NCBI GenBank assembly: GCA_011390335.1
Contig: JAABSO010000004.1
Location: forward strand, 123,487-187,486
DNA: 64,000 nt
Source: Desulfotignum sp.
GTDB taxonomy: Bacteria; Desulfobacterota; Desulfobacteria; Desulfobacterales; Desulfobacteraceae
Reading direction: 5' to 3'
The notes under the pieces were generated by a model. The model was not told where the DNA came from. It made no database searches and worked only from the letters and a program-made list of their open reading frames with translations. Positions 9,399-19,212 of the stretch are shown here, one piece after another. Every line of letters begins with the position of its first letter. The stretch's first letter is position 1. The translations under genes and the position numbers were made by a program.

Positions 9399-10714
9399 AG
9401 ACATTTTATATCAAAACCCTTGGATGCAAGGTCAACCAGTATGAATCAGACGGGGTTGCCGCAAGCCTTGAAGATAAAGGCATGGTCCGGGCAAAAAAAG
9501 GGGAGCCCTGCGATGTGTGCATCATCAACACCTGCGGGGTCACTTCCAGGGCCGGGATGCAGTCCCGCCAGGCTGTCCGGAAACTTGCCAGAGACAACCC
9601 GGGAGCAAAAATCATTGTGACCGGCTGCCATGCCCAGACAGAACCGGAACGTATCCCCAAAACCGGCCCCCTCCTGCAGGTGGTCTGCCACCAGGACAAA
9701 ACCCGTATTGCCGATCATATTTTTGCCGGCCCAAAGACCGCGCCCCTGGCATTCAAACCTCCGGATCACAGTCTTGAAAACCGGTTTCAGTCTTTTGACA
9801 GGCCGGTTCACGGCGGTATGACAAGGGCCTACCTGAAAATTCAGGATGGGTGCAATGCCTTTTGCACCTACTGCATTGTGCCCTATGCCAGAGGCTCTTC
9901 TGTGAGCATGCCAGAGCATATGATTTTGCAGCACTTAGAAGAACTCGGGCAAAAGGGGTTCAACGAGGTGATCCTCACAGGTATCCATGCAGGTCTGTAC
10001 GGCCGGGACCTGACACCCCGATCCAGTCTGGTCCGGCTGGTGGAAACCATTCAGGAAAAAAAACCGGTGCACCGGATCCGGCTTTCCTCCATTGAACCCA
10101 ATGAAATCGACAGCCGGCTCCTGGATCTGGCAGCACCGTCCGGCATTCTGTGCGACCATTTTCATATCCCGCTGCAATCAGGGGATGACACCATTTTACA
10201 AAAAATGAAACGGCCCTATACAGCCGGATTTTTCACAGACACCATCCTGGGCATTCATGAAAAACTGCCTTGTGCCGGCATCGGCGTGGATATTCTGGCA
10301 GGATTTCCCACAGAAACCGACCAGCAGTTTGAAAACACCTATAACCTGATCAGACAGCTGCCGGTTTCCTATCTTCATGTGTTTCCCTTTTCTCCCAGAC
10401 AGGGTACCCCTGCCTTTTCTTTTACCCCGAAGGTGGATGATGTTGTCATCAAAGAACGCTGCCGCAGACTCCGGGAACTGGAACGACAAAAAAGGGCCGC
10501 CTTTATTGCGGCCAATCTGGGGCAAGTCCTGGAAGGGGTGGTGCAGCACAGGCAGGATCCCCACACAGGGCATCTCACCGCAGTGACAACCAACTACCTT
10601 AATGTGTTTTTGGAAAAAAACGATCACATCAAGGGAAAAATAGTTGATCTTGTATGTGAACAATGTGATAGTAACCTGCATATTTTTGGAAAACTGCAGG
10701 CTGTTTTATCCTGA
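9395..10714 (+). CDS. mtaB: tRNA t6A37 methylthiotransferase MtaB-type (radical SAM)
   Basis: Converts t6A37 to ms2t6A37 in ANN-decoding tRNAs. The 439-residue protein has the N-terminal UPF0004 domain with cluster ligands Cys11, Cys47 and Cys78, a radical-SAM motif CNAFCTYC (Cys153, 157, 160) and a C-terminal TRAM domain. The opening KTLGCKVNQYESD is diagnostic of MtaB rather than MiaB or RimO. ATGA overlap with mnmA makes a three-gene coupled block devoted to tRNA sulfur modification, for which the upstream ferredoxin is a plausible reductant. Confidence 0.93.
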   Translation: MKTFYIKTLGCKVNQYESDGVAASLEDKGMVRAKKGEPCDVCIINTCGVTSRAGMQSRQAVRKLARDNPGAKIIVTGCHAQTEPERIPKTGPLLQVVCHQDKTRIADHIFAGPKTAPLAFKPPDHSLENRFQSFDRPVHGGMTRAYLKIQDGCNAFCTYCIVPYARGSSVSMPEHMILQHLEELGQKGFNEVILTGIHAGLYGRDLTPRSSLVRLVETIQEKKPVHRIRLSSIEPNEIDSRLLDLAAPSGILCDHFHIPLQSGDDTILQKMKRPYTAGFFTDTILGIHEKLPCAGIGVDILAGFPTETDQQFENTYNLIRQLPVSYLHVFPFSPRQGTPAFSFTPKVDDVVIKERCRRLRELERQKRAAFIAANLGQVLEGVVQHRQDPHTGHLTAVTTNYLNVFLEKNDHIKGKIVDLVCEQCDSNLHIFGKLQAVLS

Positions 10715-10778
10715 CAGCTGTATACGTTCCAGGAATGCGGAAAAACTATAACAAAAACCATATATGGAGAATTTTTTC

Positions 10779-11843
10779 ATGGAAGATGTATATAAGAAGC
10801 TCGCTGTTCACCTGGACAACACCCCGGGGGGATTTCCTCCCACAGAATCCGGTGTTGAACTGCGCATTCTCAAACAGCTGTTCACCCCCCTGGAGGCGGA
10901 ACTGGCCCTGTGCCTGGTCATGATGCCGGAACCGGCAGACACCATTGCCGAAAAGGCCAAAAAGCCAAAGCAGGAAATTTTGCCCCTTTTAAAAGAAATG
11001 GGTGAAAAAGGACTGATTCTTCATATCCAAAAAAACAACGCAGACACTTTCATGCTGCTGCAGTTTGTGGTGGGCATCTGGGAATACCAGGTAAACCGGT
11101 TGACCAGGCAGCTGATTGCAGATTTCAACGAATATGTCCCCTATCTCATAAAATCACAGAATAAAAATAAAACCAAACAGCTCCGGGTGGTGCCGGTGGA
11201 AAAATCCATCAACACGCAGCTGCACATCATGGACCATGAACGCCTGGAAAATCTGGTCAGGCAGCAGTCCAAAATTCTGGTGGCACCCTGCATCTGCCGA
11301 AGGGAACATGAGATGGTGGACAAGGGCTGCGGTAAAATGGAAGAGGCCTGCCTGGTGTTCGGGGGTGGTGCATACATTTACGAAAGCCGGGGCATCGGCC
11401 GGACCATCACCCAGGATGAGGCTCTGGACATCATCCACAAAGGGGTTGAACAGGGTCTGGTTCCCCAGCCTTCCAACACGGTAAAACCTGTCAATATCTG
11501 CCTGTGCTGCGACTGCTGCTGCCAGATTTTAAGCAATATCAAAAAATCTTCTGCACCTGCCAGACTGGTCCATTCCAATTTTCAGGCATGTGTGGACGAC
11601 GACAACTGTACCGGGTGTCAGGCCTGTGAACAGATCTGTCCCATGGATGCCGTGGCCATGGATGACACCGGCACAACTGCAGTGGTGAACGAAGAAAGAT
11701 GTATCGGTTGCGGTCTGTGCGTGACAACCTGTGAATTTGATGCCATGTCTCTGACCGATAAAAAAGAGATGGAACGGTGGGAACCGCCCCAGACACTGGT
11801 GGATACATACATGCGTATTGCCAGGGAAAAAGGACTTTTTTAG
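10779..11843 (+). CDS. 4Fe-4S ferredoxin-type protein with N-terminal helical domain
   Basis: About 354 residues. The N-terminal part (to about 80) is helical and winged-helix-like. A middle cysteine cluster reads APCICRREHE, CGKMEEAC and CLCCDCCCQ. The C-terminal part is a two-cluster ferredoxin: CTGCQACEQICP and CIGCGLCVTTCE. This architecture occurs in anaerobes as an iron-sulfur binding protein of unresolved function. I start it at ATG 10779 because GGAG lies at 10766-10769; an ATG at 10764 overlaps that site and is less likely. It follows mtaB by about 64 bp and may share its transcript. Its stop overlaps that of the convergent TerB-DnaJ gene by four bases. Confidence 0.88.
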   Translation: MEDVYKKLAVHLDNTPGGFPPTESGVELRILKQLFTPLEAELALCLVMMPEPADTIAEKAKKPKQEILPLLKEMGEKGLILHIQKNNADTFMLLQFVVGIWEYQVNRLTRQLIADFNEYVPYLIKSQNKNKTKQLRVVPVEKSINTQLHIMDHERLENLVRQQSKILVAPCICRREHEMVDKGCGKMEEACLVFGGGAYIYESRGIGRTITQDEALDIIHKGVEQGLVPQPSNTVKPVNICLCCDCCCQILSNIKKSSAPARLVHSNFQACVDDDNCTGCQACEQICPMDAVAMDDTGTTAVVNEERCIGCGLCVTTCEFDAMSLTDKKEMERWEPPQTLVDTYMRIAREKGLF

Positions 11844-12604
11844 AAACCGCGTTCTTTTCTGACATGGTCATAGGCTTCCTGAATTTCTCTGAATTTGTCA
11901 TTGGCAAATTTGACAAATTCTTCAGGAAGGCCTTTGGCTTGAATCTTGTCCGGGTGGTATTCCGTGGCCAGAGAGCGGAATTTCTTTTTGATCTCTTCAT
12001 TGGATGCGGTTTCATCACACTTGAGAATCGCATAATATTTATTGGACTGCCGGATATGTTTTGATTTCAGGCGGTCAAAATCCGTGTCAGAGACATTGAA
12101 AATCCGGGCCGCAGAAAGCAGGGTTGCTTCCTCTGCATCTGCCAGCCTGCCGTCCGCCGCTGCCACCCGGAACAAAACATCCATCATCAGGGCAATAATA
12201 TTGGGCTGGGACCTAAACACGGAATAAAACTGCAGGGCAAAGGCATCAAAGCTTTCGTTGGACTGGACTGCCTGCCTGAATATGTTTTTGGCGGTTCCCT
12301 GTCCTGTGGCATCCAGCTGGAGATCCTGTTTCATGAATGCCTCCACCACCTGGATCTCCTTTTCGCTTACCTGGCCGTCTGCCTTGCACAGCTTTGCCAG
12401 CATGGAAAATGCCGCTGTAAAAAATACCAGCTGGGCTTCTTCATTGGAAGTAAGGGACCCGGTTCTTCCGGGAATGGAGGCAAGGTAGGCATCCTCTTTT
12501 TTATCCACAAAGGCATGGCCGAATGCCGCACCTGCCACAGCACCAATGGGCCCGCCCAAAGCAAATCCAATGGTGCCGCCGATCATTTTTCCAAGCCAGC
12601 TCAT
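11840..12604 (-). CDS. TerB-DnaJ co-chaperone, DjlA-like
   Basis: A 254-residue protein in three parts: a glycine-zipper-like N-terminus (MIGGTIGFALGGPIGAVAGA), a TerB/DjlA-type helical domain (about 55-165), and a C-terminal J domain with the HPD tripeptide (YHPDK). That order matches DjlA, a membrane-associated Hsp70 co-chaperone, although a classical transmembrane helix is less clear here. Start at ATG 12604 with AAGGAT upstream; an in-frame extension to 12667 lacks support. No dnaK is nearby. A J-domain partner role is secure; the client is unknown. Confidence 0.9.
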   Translation of the reverse strand: MSWLGKMIGGTIGFALGGPIGAVAGAAFGHAFVDKKEDAYLASIPGRTGSLTSNEEAQLVFFTAAFSMLAKLCKADGQVSEKEIQVVEAFMKQDLQLDATGQGTAKNIFRQAVQSNESFDAFALQFYSVFRSQPNIIALMMDVLFRVAAADGRLADAEEATLLSAARIFNVSDTDFDRLKSKHIRQSNKYYAILKCDETASNEEIKKKFRSLATEYHPDKIQAKGLPEEFVKFANDKFREIQEAYDHVRKERGF

Positions 12605-12687
12605 AAGTAATAATCCTTGTGTCAAATTTTCAAAGGTTATATATAACACAAATGTTCCTGGCGTCAAACAAATAAGAAAGACGGCAT

Positions 12688-12942
12688 ATGATTACCAAAA
12701 ATCTGTTGGGCACCCTGATTCTGCTGCTGAACGCCGGCGGGCTGGGCTATTTGTTTTATCTTGGCAGCCTCGCAGTCCTGGACCGCTTTTTCCCGAAGCA
12801 GGCTGAACCTGAGGTTTCGCCTGCTGCCGCAAAAAAAGACCCAATGATAATGGATAATGATATGATACCGGATGAGGATGACCTGCTCAAGGATCTGGAT
12901 TTATCGGATCTGGACAAGCTTGATCTGGAAAATTTTGATTAA
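12688..12942 (+). CDS. Small membrane protein with acidic tail
   Basis: An 84-residue protein of unknown function. Residues 5-33 form one hydrophobic helix (LLGTLILLLNAGG onward). The C-terminus is strongly acidic, with a DLDLSDLDKLDLE-type repeat of Asp-Leu. It is divergent from the TerB-DnaJ gene and ends shortly before the dnaE stop. The clear topology and Asp-Leu periodicity argue that it is real, but no family is recognised. Confidence 0.6.
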   Translation: MITKNLLGTLILLLNAGGLGYLFYLGSLAVLDRFFPKQAEPEVSPAAAKKDPMIMDNDMIPDEDDLLKDLDLSDLDKLDLENFD

Positions 12943-12977
12943 AGCACAATTCAGTCCTTTCATCCGGTTTTTTTGTT

Positions 12978-15900
12978 TTAATTTTCAAGGGTGTTGGGCT
13001 GCCTGTGCCAGGGCTTTTTCTTTCTGAGTTTTTCCTTCACCGGGGCGCACCGGGTTTCAATACTGCCCCTGCCCAGTAGGGTCTCAACTTCCTGGAAAAA
13101 AGCAGGATCAGAACAGGTGGTATAGTCCTCCCCCATCTTTACCAGGATTTCAGGTGTGTCCTGGACCTGGATTTTCAAGCAGGTGGTACAGTCACCAGGA
13201 TACCGCTGAACAATGGGTTTGAGCTGCGACAGGACATCTGTGCCGAACCGGTCGGCATTCACCGCTATCAGTATGCCGTTGTTCCATTCTTCACCAGCTT
13301 GTTCCACCGGCACGATCTTTTCAGCCAGCAGCTTGATGCCATTGTCTTTTTTCTGGACTTCGGCTTCCAGTATTACCACCTGCTCCTGGGACAGCAGCGG
13401 GTGAAATCTGGCATAGGTATTGGGAAACACCACCACCTCCACGCTGGCATTGCGGTCTTCAATGGCACAAAAAGCCATCATGTCCCCTTTTTTGGTTTTA
13501 TGCGTTTTCAGGACCTTTATTATCCCCCCCATGCGGATCATTTTCGCATCCGTCATCTCCTGCAGGGTGATGGTATTGACATTGGCAAATTTTGCAATGG
13601 TCATCTGATGCTTGTCCAGGGGATGGCCGCTGATATAAAATCCCAATACCTCTTTTTCCATTTCCAGCAGCAGATTGTCTTCCCATTCTTCCATGTCCGG
13701 CATGGCAGGTATACTCACTGGAACAGCTGATCCCAGGCCGGAATCAGCAAACAGATCCAGCTGGGAATCCGCTTTTTCCTTTTGGATCCGGTTCCCATGG
13801 TCCAGGGCATCTTCCAGCATGGCCATCATCTGGCTTCGCCTGGCCCCTGAGGAATCAAATGCCCCGCACTTGATCAGGGCTTCCATGACCTTTTTATTTA
13901 CCTTGGACAAAGACACCCGTTCACAAAAATCATACAGGCTTTCAAAGGGGCCGTCTTTTTTGCGTTCCCCTGTAATGACATCAATGGCGGCATTTCCCAC
14001 CCCTTTGACCGCAGCCAGGCCGAACCGGATGCTGTCAACTGATACAGTGAACTGGGCATCGCTTTCATTGACATCCGGCGGCAGCACCTTGATATCATGG
14101 GACCGGCATTCATCCATGTACTTGAGAACTGCATCTGAATTGCCCCGTTCACTGGTCATGAGCGCTGCTATGAATTCCAGGGTGAAATTGGCTTTCAGAT
14201 AGGCGGTCTGATATGCAATCAATGCATAGGCAGCACTGTGGGATTTATTAAACCCGTATCCCCCGAATTTTTCCATGAGGTCAAACAGCTCTTGCGCCTT
14301 TTTGGGGTCATGGTTGTTTTTTGCAGCACCTTCCAGAAACAGTTTTCTGTGGGCCTCCATCATGGCGGCGATTTTCTTGCCCATGGCCTTGCGCAGCCCG
14401 TCCGCATCAGCCATGGAATAATTGGCCAGGACACCTGCGATCTTCATGACCTGTTCCTGGTAGAGGATCACCCCGTAGGTTTCTTTGAGCACCGGTTCCA
14501 GTTCATCAAACAGATAGACCACCTCTTCTCTGCCATGTTTTCTTTCCACATAGGTGCTTGCCATGCCGCTGTCCAGAGGACCCGGTCGGTACAGGGCCAC
14601 CAGTGCGACAATATCGGAAAAAGTGGCTGGCTTGAGGCGATGAATCAGGTCTTTCATACCGGAGCTTTCCAGCTGGAAAACCCCTGTGGTATCGGCTTTC
14701 TGGAGCAGGACAAAGGTGTTTTCATCGGCATAGTCCAGATTTTCCAGATCCGGCGGCTGTTTGGCCTGTTTTTCAATCAGGTCCATGCAGTTCTTGATAA
14801 CGGTAAGATTTCTCAACCCCAGAAAATCAAATTTTACCAGTCCCAGTTTTTCCACATAATTCATGTCAAACTGGGTGATGGTCTCCCCTTCCTTGCCACG
14901 GAACAATGGCAGGTACTGATTAAGGGGTTTGTCCGACACCACAACACCGGCAGCATGGGTGGAGGCATGCCGGGGCAGGCCTTCCAGAAGCAGGGCAGTC
15001 TCCAGCATCTGGGTTTTTTCTTCGGAACCGGCACATTTTTCCTTGATGGCCGGCACTTCCGCCAATGCTTTTGTCAGATTTTTGGCCCCGTCAGGAATCA
15101 GTTTGGCAATTTCATCCACTTCAGACAACGGAACCCCCAGGGCCCGGCCCACATCCCGGATCACAGCTTTGGCCTTGAGCTTTCCAAAGGTGATGATCTG
15201 GCACACATATTCAGGACCGCCGTACCGGTCAATGGTGTAATGGTAGACCTGGTCCCGGCCTTCAATACAGAAATCCACATCAATATCCGGCATGGAGATT
15301 CTGGAAGGGTTCAAAAAACGCTCAAAAATCAGGCCATGTTCAATGGGGTCCAGGGCGGTAATATCCATGGCATAGGCCACCATGGACCCGGCAGCCGATC
15401 CCCTTCCAGGGCCCACCGGCACCCCTATTTTTCTGGCATGGGCAATAAAATCCGCCACAATGAGAAAATAGCCTGGAAATCCCATATCCAGAATGATCTT
15501 GATTTCATAGGCAATGCGGTCCCGGTATTCCTGTTCTTTGATGTCGTGATTCTGTTTTTTGATGCGGGCCAGTTTTTTTTCAAAACCGGCCATGGCCTTT
15601 TTCTGAAAAATCTGTGCCTCACTGCCTTCATCATCTGCCGCATACTTTGGAAAATGGTATGTTTTATCATCAAATTCCACATTGCACAGGGCCGCAACCT
15701 TTCGGGTGTTTTCAACGGCTCCGGCAAAGTTGCCCAGGCTGTCTTTCATTTCTGCAGGGGATTTGAAATACAGCTGGTCAGAGTCAAATTTAAACCGGTT
15801 CTGGTTGGTTATAGTATCCCCGGTCTGGATGCACAGCAGGATATCATGGGCTTTTTTGTCCGCTTTGTTCAGGTAATGGCAGTCATTGGTGGCCACCATG

Positions 15901-16511
15901 GGAATGGACAGCCGGTCACTGATATCAGCAATGCCCTGGTTGACCTTGTGCTGGATCTGCATGCCGTTTTCCTGGATTTCCAGAAAAAAATGGTCCGCTC
16001 CAAAAGTTTCCAGATAAAACCGGGCTGCAGCATCAGCGCCTGCCATATCATTTTGGACTATTGCCTTGGGAATATCACCTTTGAGGCAGGCAGACAAACC
16101 AATGAGTCCGGAAGCATGGGCAGCCAGCAGTTCTCTGTCAATCCTGGGCTTGTAATAGAACCCCTTGAGCTGGGCAATGGATACCAGTTTACACAGGTTG
16201 GCATATCCTTCCCGGTTTCTGGCAAGCAGCACCAGGTGGCTTAACCCTTTGTGGTCCATCTGGGTTTTGTGGTTGACGGTCCTGGGGGCCACATATACCT
16301 CGCACCCCAGTATGGGTTTTATATCCGCCTTTCTGGCTTTTTCATAAAACGCAGCCACTCCGAACATGGTGCCGTGGTCGGTCATGGACACGGCATCCAT
16401 GCCGTATTCTTTGCATTTTTGCAAAAGCGGATCCAGGCGGATGGCCCCGTCCAGCAGGGAATATTCTGTATGCAGATGCAGATGGTAAAACAAACTGGAA
16501 GGATCTGTCAT
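12978..16511 (-). CDS. dnaE: DNA polymerase III alpha subunit
   Basis: Replicative DNA polymerase catalytic subunit, 1177 residues, the normal length for DnaE1. The N-terminal PHP domain begins with HLHTEYSLLDG and MTDHG. The palm carries the catalytic acidic pair in MPDIDVDF (near residue 410). Fingers, helix-hairpin-helix and a C-terminal OB fold (GGIIKVLKTHKTKKGDMMAF) follow. It starts only 5 bp after the guaB stop, so guaB-dnaE is a transcription unit on the minus strand. A 668-residue open frame on the opposite strand is a composition shadow. Confidence 0.97.
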   Translation of the reverse strand: MTDPSSLFYHLHLHTEYSLLDGAIRLDPLLQKCKEYGMDAVSMTDHGTMFGVAAFYEKARKADIKPILGCEVYVAPRTVNHKTQMDHKGLSHLVLLARNREGYANLCKLVSIAQLKGFYYKPRIDRELLAAHASGLIGLSACLKGDIPKAIVQNDMAGADAAARFYLETFGADHFFLEIQENGMQIQHKVNQGIADISDRLSIPMVATNDCHYLNKADKKAHDILLCIQTGDTITNQNRFKFDSDQLYFKSPAEMKDSLGNFAGAVENTRKVAALCNVEFDDKTYHFPKYAADDEGSEAQIFQKKAMAGFEKKLARIKKQNHDIKEQEYRDRIAYEIKIILDMGFPGYFLIVADFIAHARKIGVPVGPGRGSAAGSMVAYAMDITALDPIEHGLIFERFLNPSRISMPDIDVDFCIEGRDQVYHYTIDRYGGPEYVCQIITFGKLKAKAVIRDVGRALGVPLSEVDEIAKLIPDGAKNLTKALAEVPAIKEKCAGSEEKTQMLETALLLEGLPRHASTHAAGVVVSDKPLNQYLPLFRGKEGETITQFDMNYVEKLGLVKFDFLGLRNLTVIKNCMDLIEKQAKQPPDLENLDYADENTFVLLQKADTTGVFQLESSGMKDLIHRLKPATFSDIVALVALYRPGPLDSGMASTYVERKHGREEVVYLFDELEPVLKETYGVILYQEQVMKIAGVLANYSMADADGLRKAMGKKIAAMMEAHRKLFLEGAAKNNHDPKKAQELFDLMEKFGGYGFNKSHSAAYALIAYQTAYLKANFTLEFIAALMTSERGNSDAVLKYMDECRSHDIKVLPPDVNESDAQFTVSVDSIRFGLAAVKGVGNAAIDVITGERKKDGPFESLYDFCERVSLSKVNKKVMEALIKCGAFDSSGARRSQMMAMLEDALDHGNRIQKEKADSQLDLFADSGLGSAVPVSIPAMPDMEEWEDNLLLEMEKEVLGFYISGHPLDKHQMTIAKFANVNTITLQEMTDAKMIRMGGIIKVLKTHKTKKGDMMAFCAIEDRNASVEVVVFPNTYARFHPLLSQEQVVILEAEVQKKDNGIKLLAEKIVPVEQAGEEWNNGILIAVNADRFGTDVLSQLKPIVQRYPGDCTTCLKIQVQDTPEILVKMGEDYTTCSDPAFFQEVETLLGRGSIETRCAPVKEKLRKKKPWHRQPNTLEN

Positions 16512-16516
16512 GGGTG

Positions 16517-17986
16517 TCAGCTGCTTTCCACTCTATAATTGGGGGCTTCCTTGGTGATCACCACATCATGGACATGGCTTTCCTTTAATCCGGCAGCGGT
16601 GATTTTTACAAAATGTGCCTTCTGGTGCAGATCTTCAATGGTGGTGGCTCCCAGATAGCCCATGCCTGCTTTGAGACCGCCGATCATCTGAAAAATATTT
16701 TCTCTGACAGTGCCCCGGTAGGGGATACGGCCCACAATGCCTTCCGGCACCAGTTCTTCAGCCTCTCTGGTGTCTTTCTGGTAATACCGGTCAGAAGAGC
16801 CTTTTTTCATGGCTTCCACCGATCCCATGCCCCGGTAGGCCTTGTAGGAACGTCCCTGGTAGATGACGATCTCGCCGGGGCTTTCATGGGTGCCGGCCAG
16901 AAGGCTTCCCAGCATCACGGAATGGGCCCCGGCTGCCAGGGCTTTGGCAATGTCACCGGAAAATTTTATGCCGCCGTCGGCAATAATGGGAACCCCGGTC
17001 TTTCTGGAGATATCCTTGCAGTTCTGCACCGCTGTGAGCTGGGGCACCCCTACCCCTGCCACGATGCGGGTGGTACAGATGGATCCCGGGCCGATACCGA
17101 TCTTTACTGCATCCGCTCCTGCATCAATCAGGGCTTTTGCCCCGGTCTGTGTTGCCACATTGCCGGCTACCACCTGGGAATCGGGAAAATCGTGCTTGAT
17201 CTGCTTGACCGCATTGATAACATTTTTGGAATGACCGTGGGAGGTATCGATAACCAGGGCATCGACACCGGCACGGATCAGGGCATCCACACGCTTCATC
17301 ATATCAGATCCCACACCGATGGCAGCACCGGCCCGCAGCCGTCCAAAAGAATCTTTACAGGCATTTGGATATTTTTTTATTTTTTCAATGTCTTTTATGG
17401 TGATCAACCCTGTGAGTTTTCCATTGGCATCCACCACCAGCAGCTTTTCAATGCGGTGTTTGTGGAGCAGGATCTTGGATTCCTCCAAAGTACATTTGTC
17501 TGTCACTGTCACCAGATTTTCACTGGTCATCACATCCCTGGCCGGTTTTTCCAACTGGGTTTCAAACCGAAGGTCCCGGTTGGTGACAATCCCCACCAGT
17601 TTTTCCCCTTCTGTTACAGGGATGCCGGAAATGCGGTATTTGGACATGATATTGAGCACTTCTGATATGGGCACATCCGGATGAATGGTCACCGGATCCA
17701 CGATCATGCCGCTTTCAGACTTTTTGACCCGGTCCACTTCTATGGCCTGCTCTTCTATTGGCAGGTTCCTGTGGATAAATCCCATCCCCCCTGCCCTTGC
17801 CATGCTGATGGCGGTCAATGCCTCTGTCACGGTATCCATGGCTGCCGAGACGATGGGGATATTGAGTTCAAGCTCCCGGGTCAACCGGGTTTTGACCGAC
17901 ACTTCGTCAGGAAGAATGGCGGAATAATCAGGAACCAGAAGGACATCATCAAAAGACAACCCTTCATCCGGTAATATTATGGACAT
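16517..17986 (-). CDS. guaB: Inosine-5'-monophosphate dehydrogenase
   Basis: Oxidises IMP to XMP with NAD+, the committed step of guanine nucleotide synthesis. 489 residues: TIM-barrel with [10 protein letters not shown] near the start, two CBS domains inserted at about 95-210, the active-site loop [15 protein letters not shown] (catalytic Cys), and the flap region MGSVEAM. The ATG at 17986 has GGAGG upstream (rc of 17993-17998); an in-frame upstream Met at 18040 is not conserved. It is the first gene of a guaB-dnaE pair; guaA is not adjacent. Confidence 0.97.
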   Translation of the reverse strand: MSIILPDEGLSFDDVLLVPDYSAILPDEVSVKTRLTRELELNIPIVSAAMDTVTEALTAISMARAGGMGFIHRNLPIEEQAIEVDRVKKSESGMIVDPVTIHPDVPISEVLNIMSKYRISGIPVTEGEKLVGIVTNRDLRFETQLEKPARDVMTSENLVTVTDKCTLEESKILLHKHRIEKLLVVDANGKLTGLITIKDIEKIKKYPNACKDSFGRLRAGAAIGVGSDMMKRVDALIRAGVDALVIDTSHGHSKNVINAVKQIKHDFPDSQVVAGNVATQTGAKALIDAGADAVKIGIGPGSICTTRIVAGVGVPQLTAVQNCKDISRKTGVPIIADGGIKFSGDIAKALAAGAHSVMLGSLLAGTHESPGEIVIYQGRSYKAYRGMGSVEAMKKGSSDRYYQKDTREAEELVPEGIVGRIPYRGTVRENIFQMIGGLKAGMGYLGATTIEDLHQKAHFVKITAAGLKESHVHDVVITKEAPNYRVESS

Positions 17987-18179
17987 AAAACGCCTCCAGA
18001 AAGGAAAAAATTGTTTATAAATACCATTAAGGGCAGCCAATTACTAAGGATTGAAAACAGCCGGCCGGATTTGAAACCTCAAACCAGTATATAAACACGT
18101 ACTCTTACCAAATTAAATCTTTTTAGGCAAGATCTTAACTGCAATCACCTTTGGTAACCCGATCCTGAATCACCCTTGG

Positions 18180-19166
18180 CTATTCCTGGCAGCTATATGT
18201 AACCTGATTTCCGAGCAGCCTGAGAATCACAGGGATTGCCGGCGGCATCCGGTTGCTGGAACTGGTTATATTGCGAATCATGGTAAAATGGCTCCCGTTT
18301 ACCCTGGTTACCGGCACTAGCTGCAGCGCGGCAGAGTACACAGACACAAGGCCATCTCCCACATGATTTTTCAGCGGTCCCTGACGTAACCAGGGACAGA
18401 TAATACCTGCAATCACATGCATCTGTGTATCTTCGGGCAACGGGTGTTGGTTCAATTGTGTCAGAAATGCGCTGCCCGGCAGCAGGTCAACACCGGCAGC
18501 ACCGGTACCGTCCAGCAGACAGTGAAGCCAGTGGGTACCCGGCTTGAAAAGATAAAATATCTGGTCTCTGATTTCAGTAAAGATCCGGAACCGGGCCATT
18601 TGGGTGCCATGGTTGGGTGTTCCCACCATGATAAGCTGTCTTACTGCCGGCACATACCGGGCCGTGGCAGCTTCAGCATACGCATATTCCGGATTTGTGA
18701 GCATGTCCCGGGCCACCAGCCCGCCCATGGAATGGGCAACAACAGAAACCGGTCCGGGATCTGTTGCAGCAAGCAGAAGCATCTGCTCAAAAAAAAACCG
18801 GGTTGACGCTGCAATGGCCTGGTCATTGGGATATGTCATGACGAAAACCCGGTATCCCTTTTTCAAAAGAACCGGGACCAGGTTCTGCCAGATGATTCCC
18901 GGGTCATCCAAACCGTGGACAAGCACCACACGATCTAGTCCAAAATAGGCTTCATCCTTTCTGAATGGTTTAAACTCTCTGATACCGTATCTGTCTACCA
19001 AGGCTTGTGCTGCTTTCGGGTACCTGTTTTTAACTGCCTGGTGCAGGGCATGTCTGATCCGGGATTCCAGGGGCAGAAAAAAGGTACGCGCTGTCTGAAA
19101 ACCGATCCATGCGGCAACAATCACCCCCATGGCTGTCAACCATTTATGGCGGCAAAACCACCCCAT
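18180..19166 (-). CDS. Membrane-anchored alpha/beta-hydrolase, lipase-like
   Basis: About 328 residues. It has an N-terminal anchor helix (WLTAMGVIVAAWIGFQTA), then an alpha/beta-hydrolase with oxyanion-loop VLVHGLDDPG, nucleophile elbow AHSMGG, and GTPNHG after it, as in triacylglycerol lipases and PGAP1-like esterases. A catalytic His is likely in NGSHFTM near the C-terminus. The active site would face the periplasm. I chose ATG 19166; a TTG at 19223 would overlap the upstream universal-stress gene by 11 bp and is possible. The two are probably co-transcribed. Confidence 0.85.
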   Translation of the reverse strand: MGWFCRHKWLTAMGVIVAAWIGFQTARTFFLPLESRIRHALHQAVKNRYPKAAQALVDRYGIREFKPFRKDEAYFGLDRVVLVHGLDDPGIIWQNLVPVLLKKGYRVFVMTYPNDQAIAASTRFFFEQMLLLAATDPGPVSVVAHSMGGLVARDMLTNPEYAYAEAATARYVPAVRQLIMVGTPNHGTQMARFRIFTEIRDQIFYLFKPGTHWLHCLLDGTGAAGVDLLPGSAFLTQLNQHPLPEDTQMHVIAGIICPWLRQGPLKNHVGDGLVSVYSAALQLVPVTRVNGSHFTMIRNITSSSNRMPPAIPVILRLLGNQVTYSCQE

Positions 19167-19212
19167 CAAACAAGGCCTGGCGCCTGAAAAAAAGTGGGTG
19201 ATCCAGATATCA

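Noticed and set aside
14238..16244. A 668-codon open frame on the plus strand
   Set aside because: It is exactly antisense to dnaE, has no ribosome site and no recognisable domain; a composition shadow.
16613..17665. A 350-codon plus-strand open frame
   Set aside because: Antisense to guaB; cysteine- and histidine-rich as expected for the complement of this GC-rich gene.
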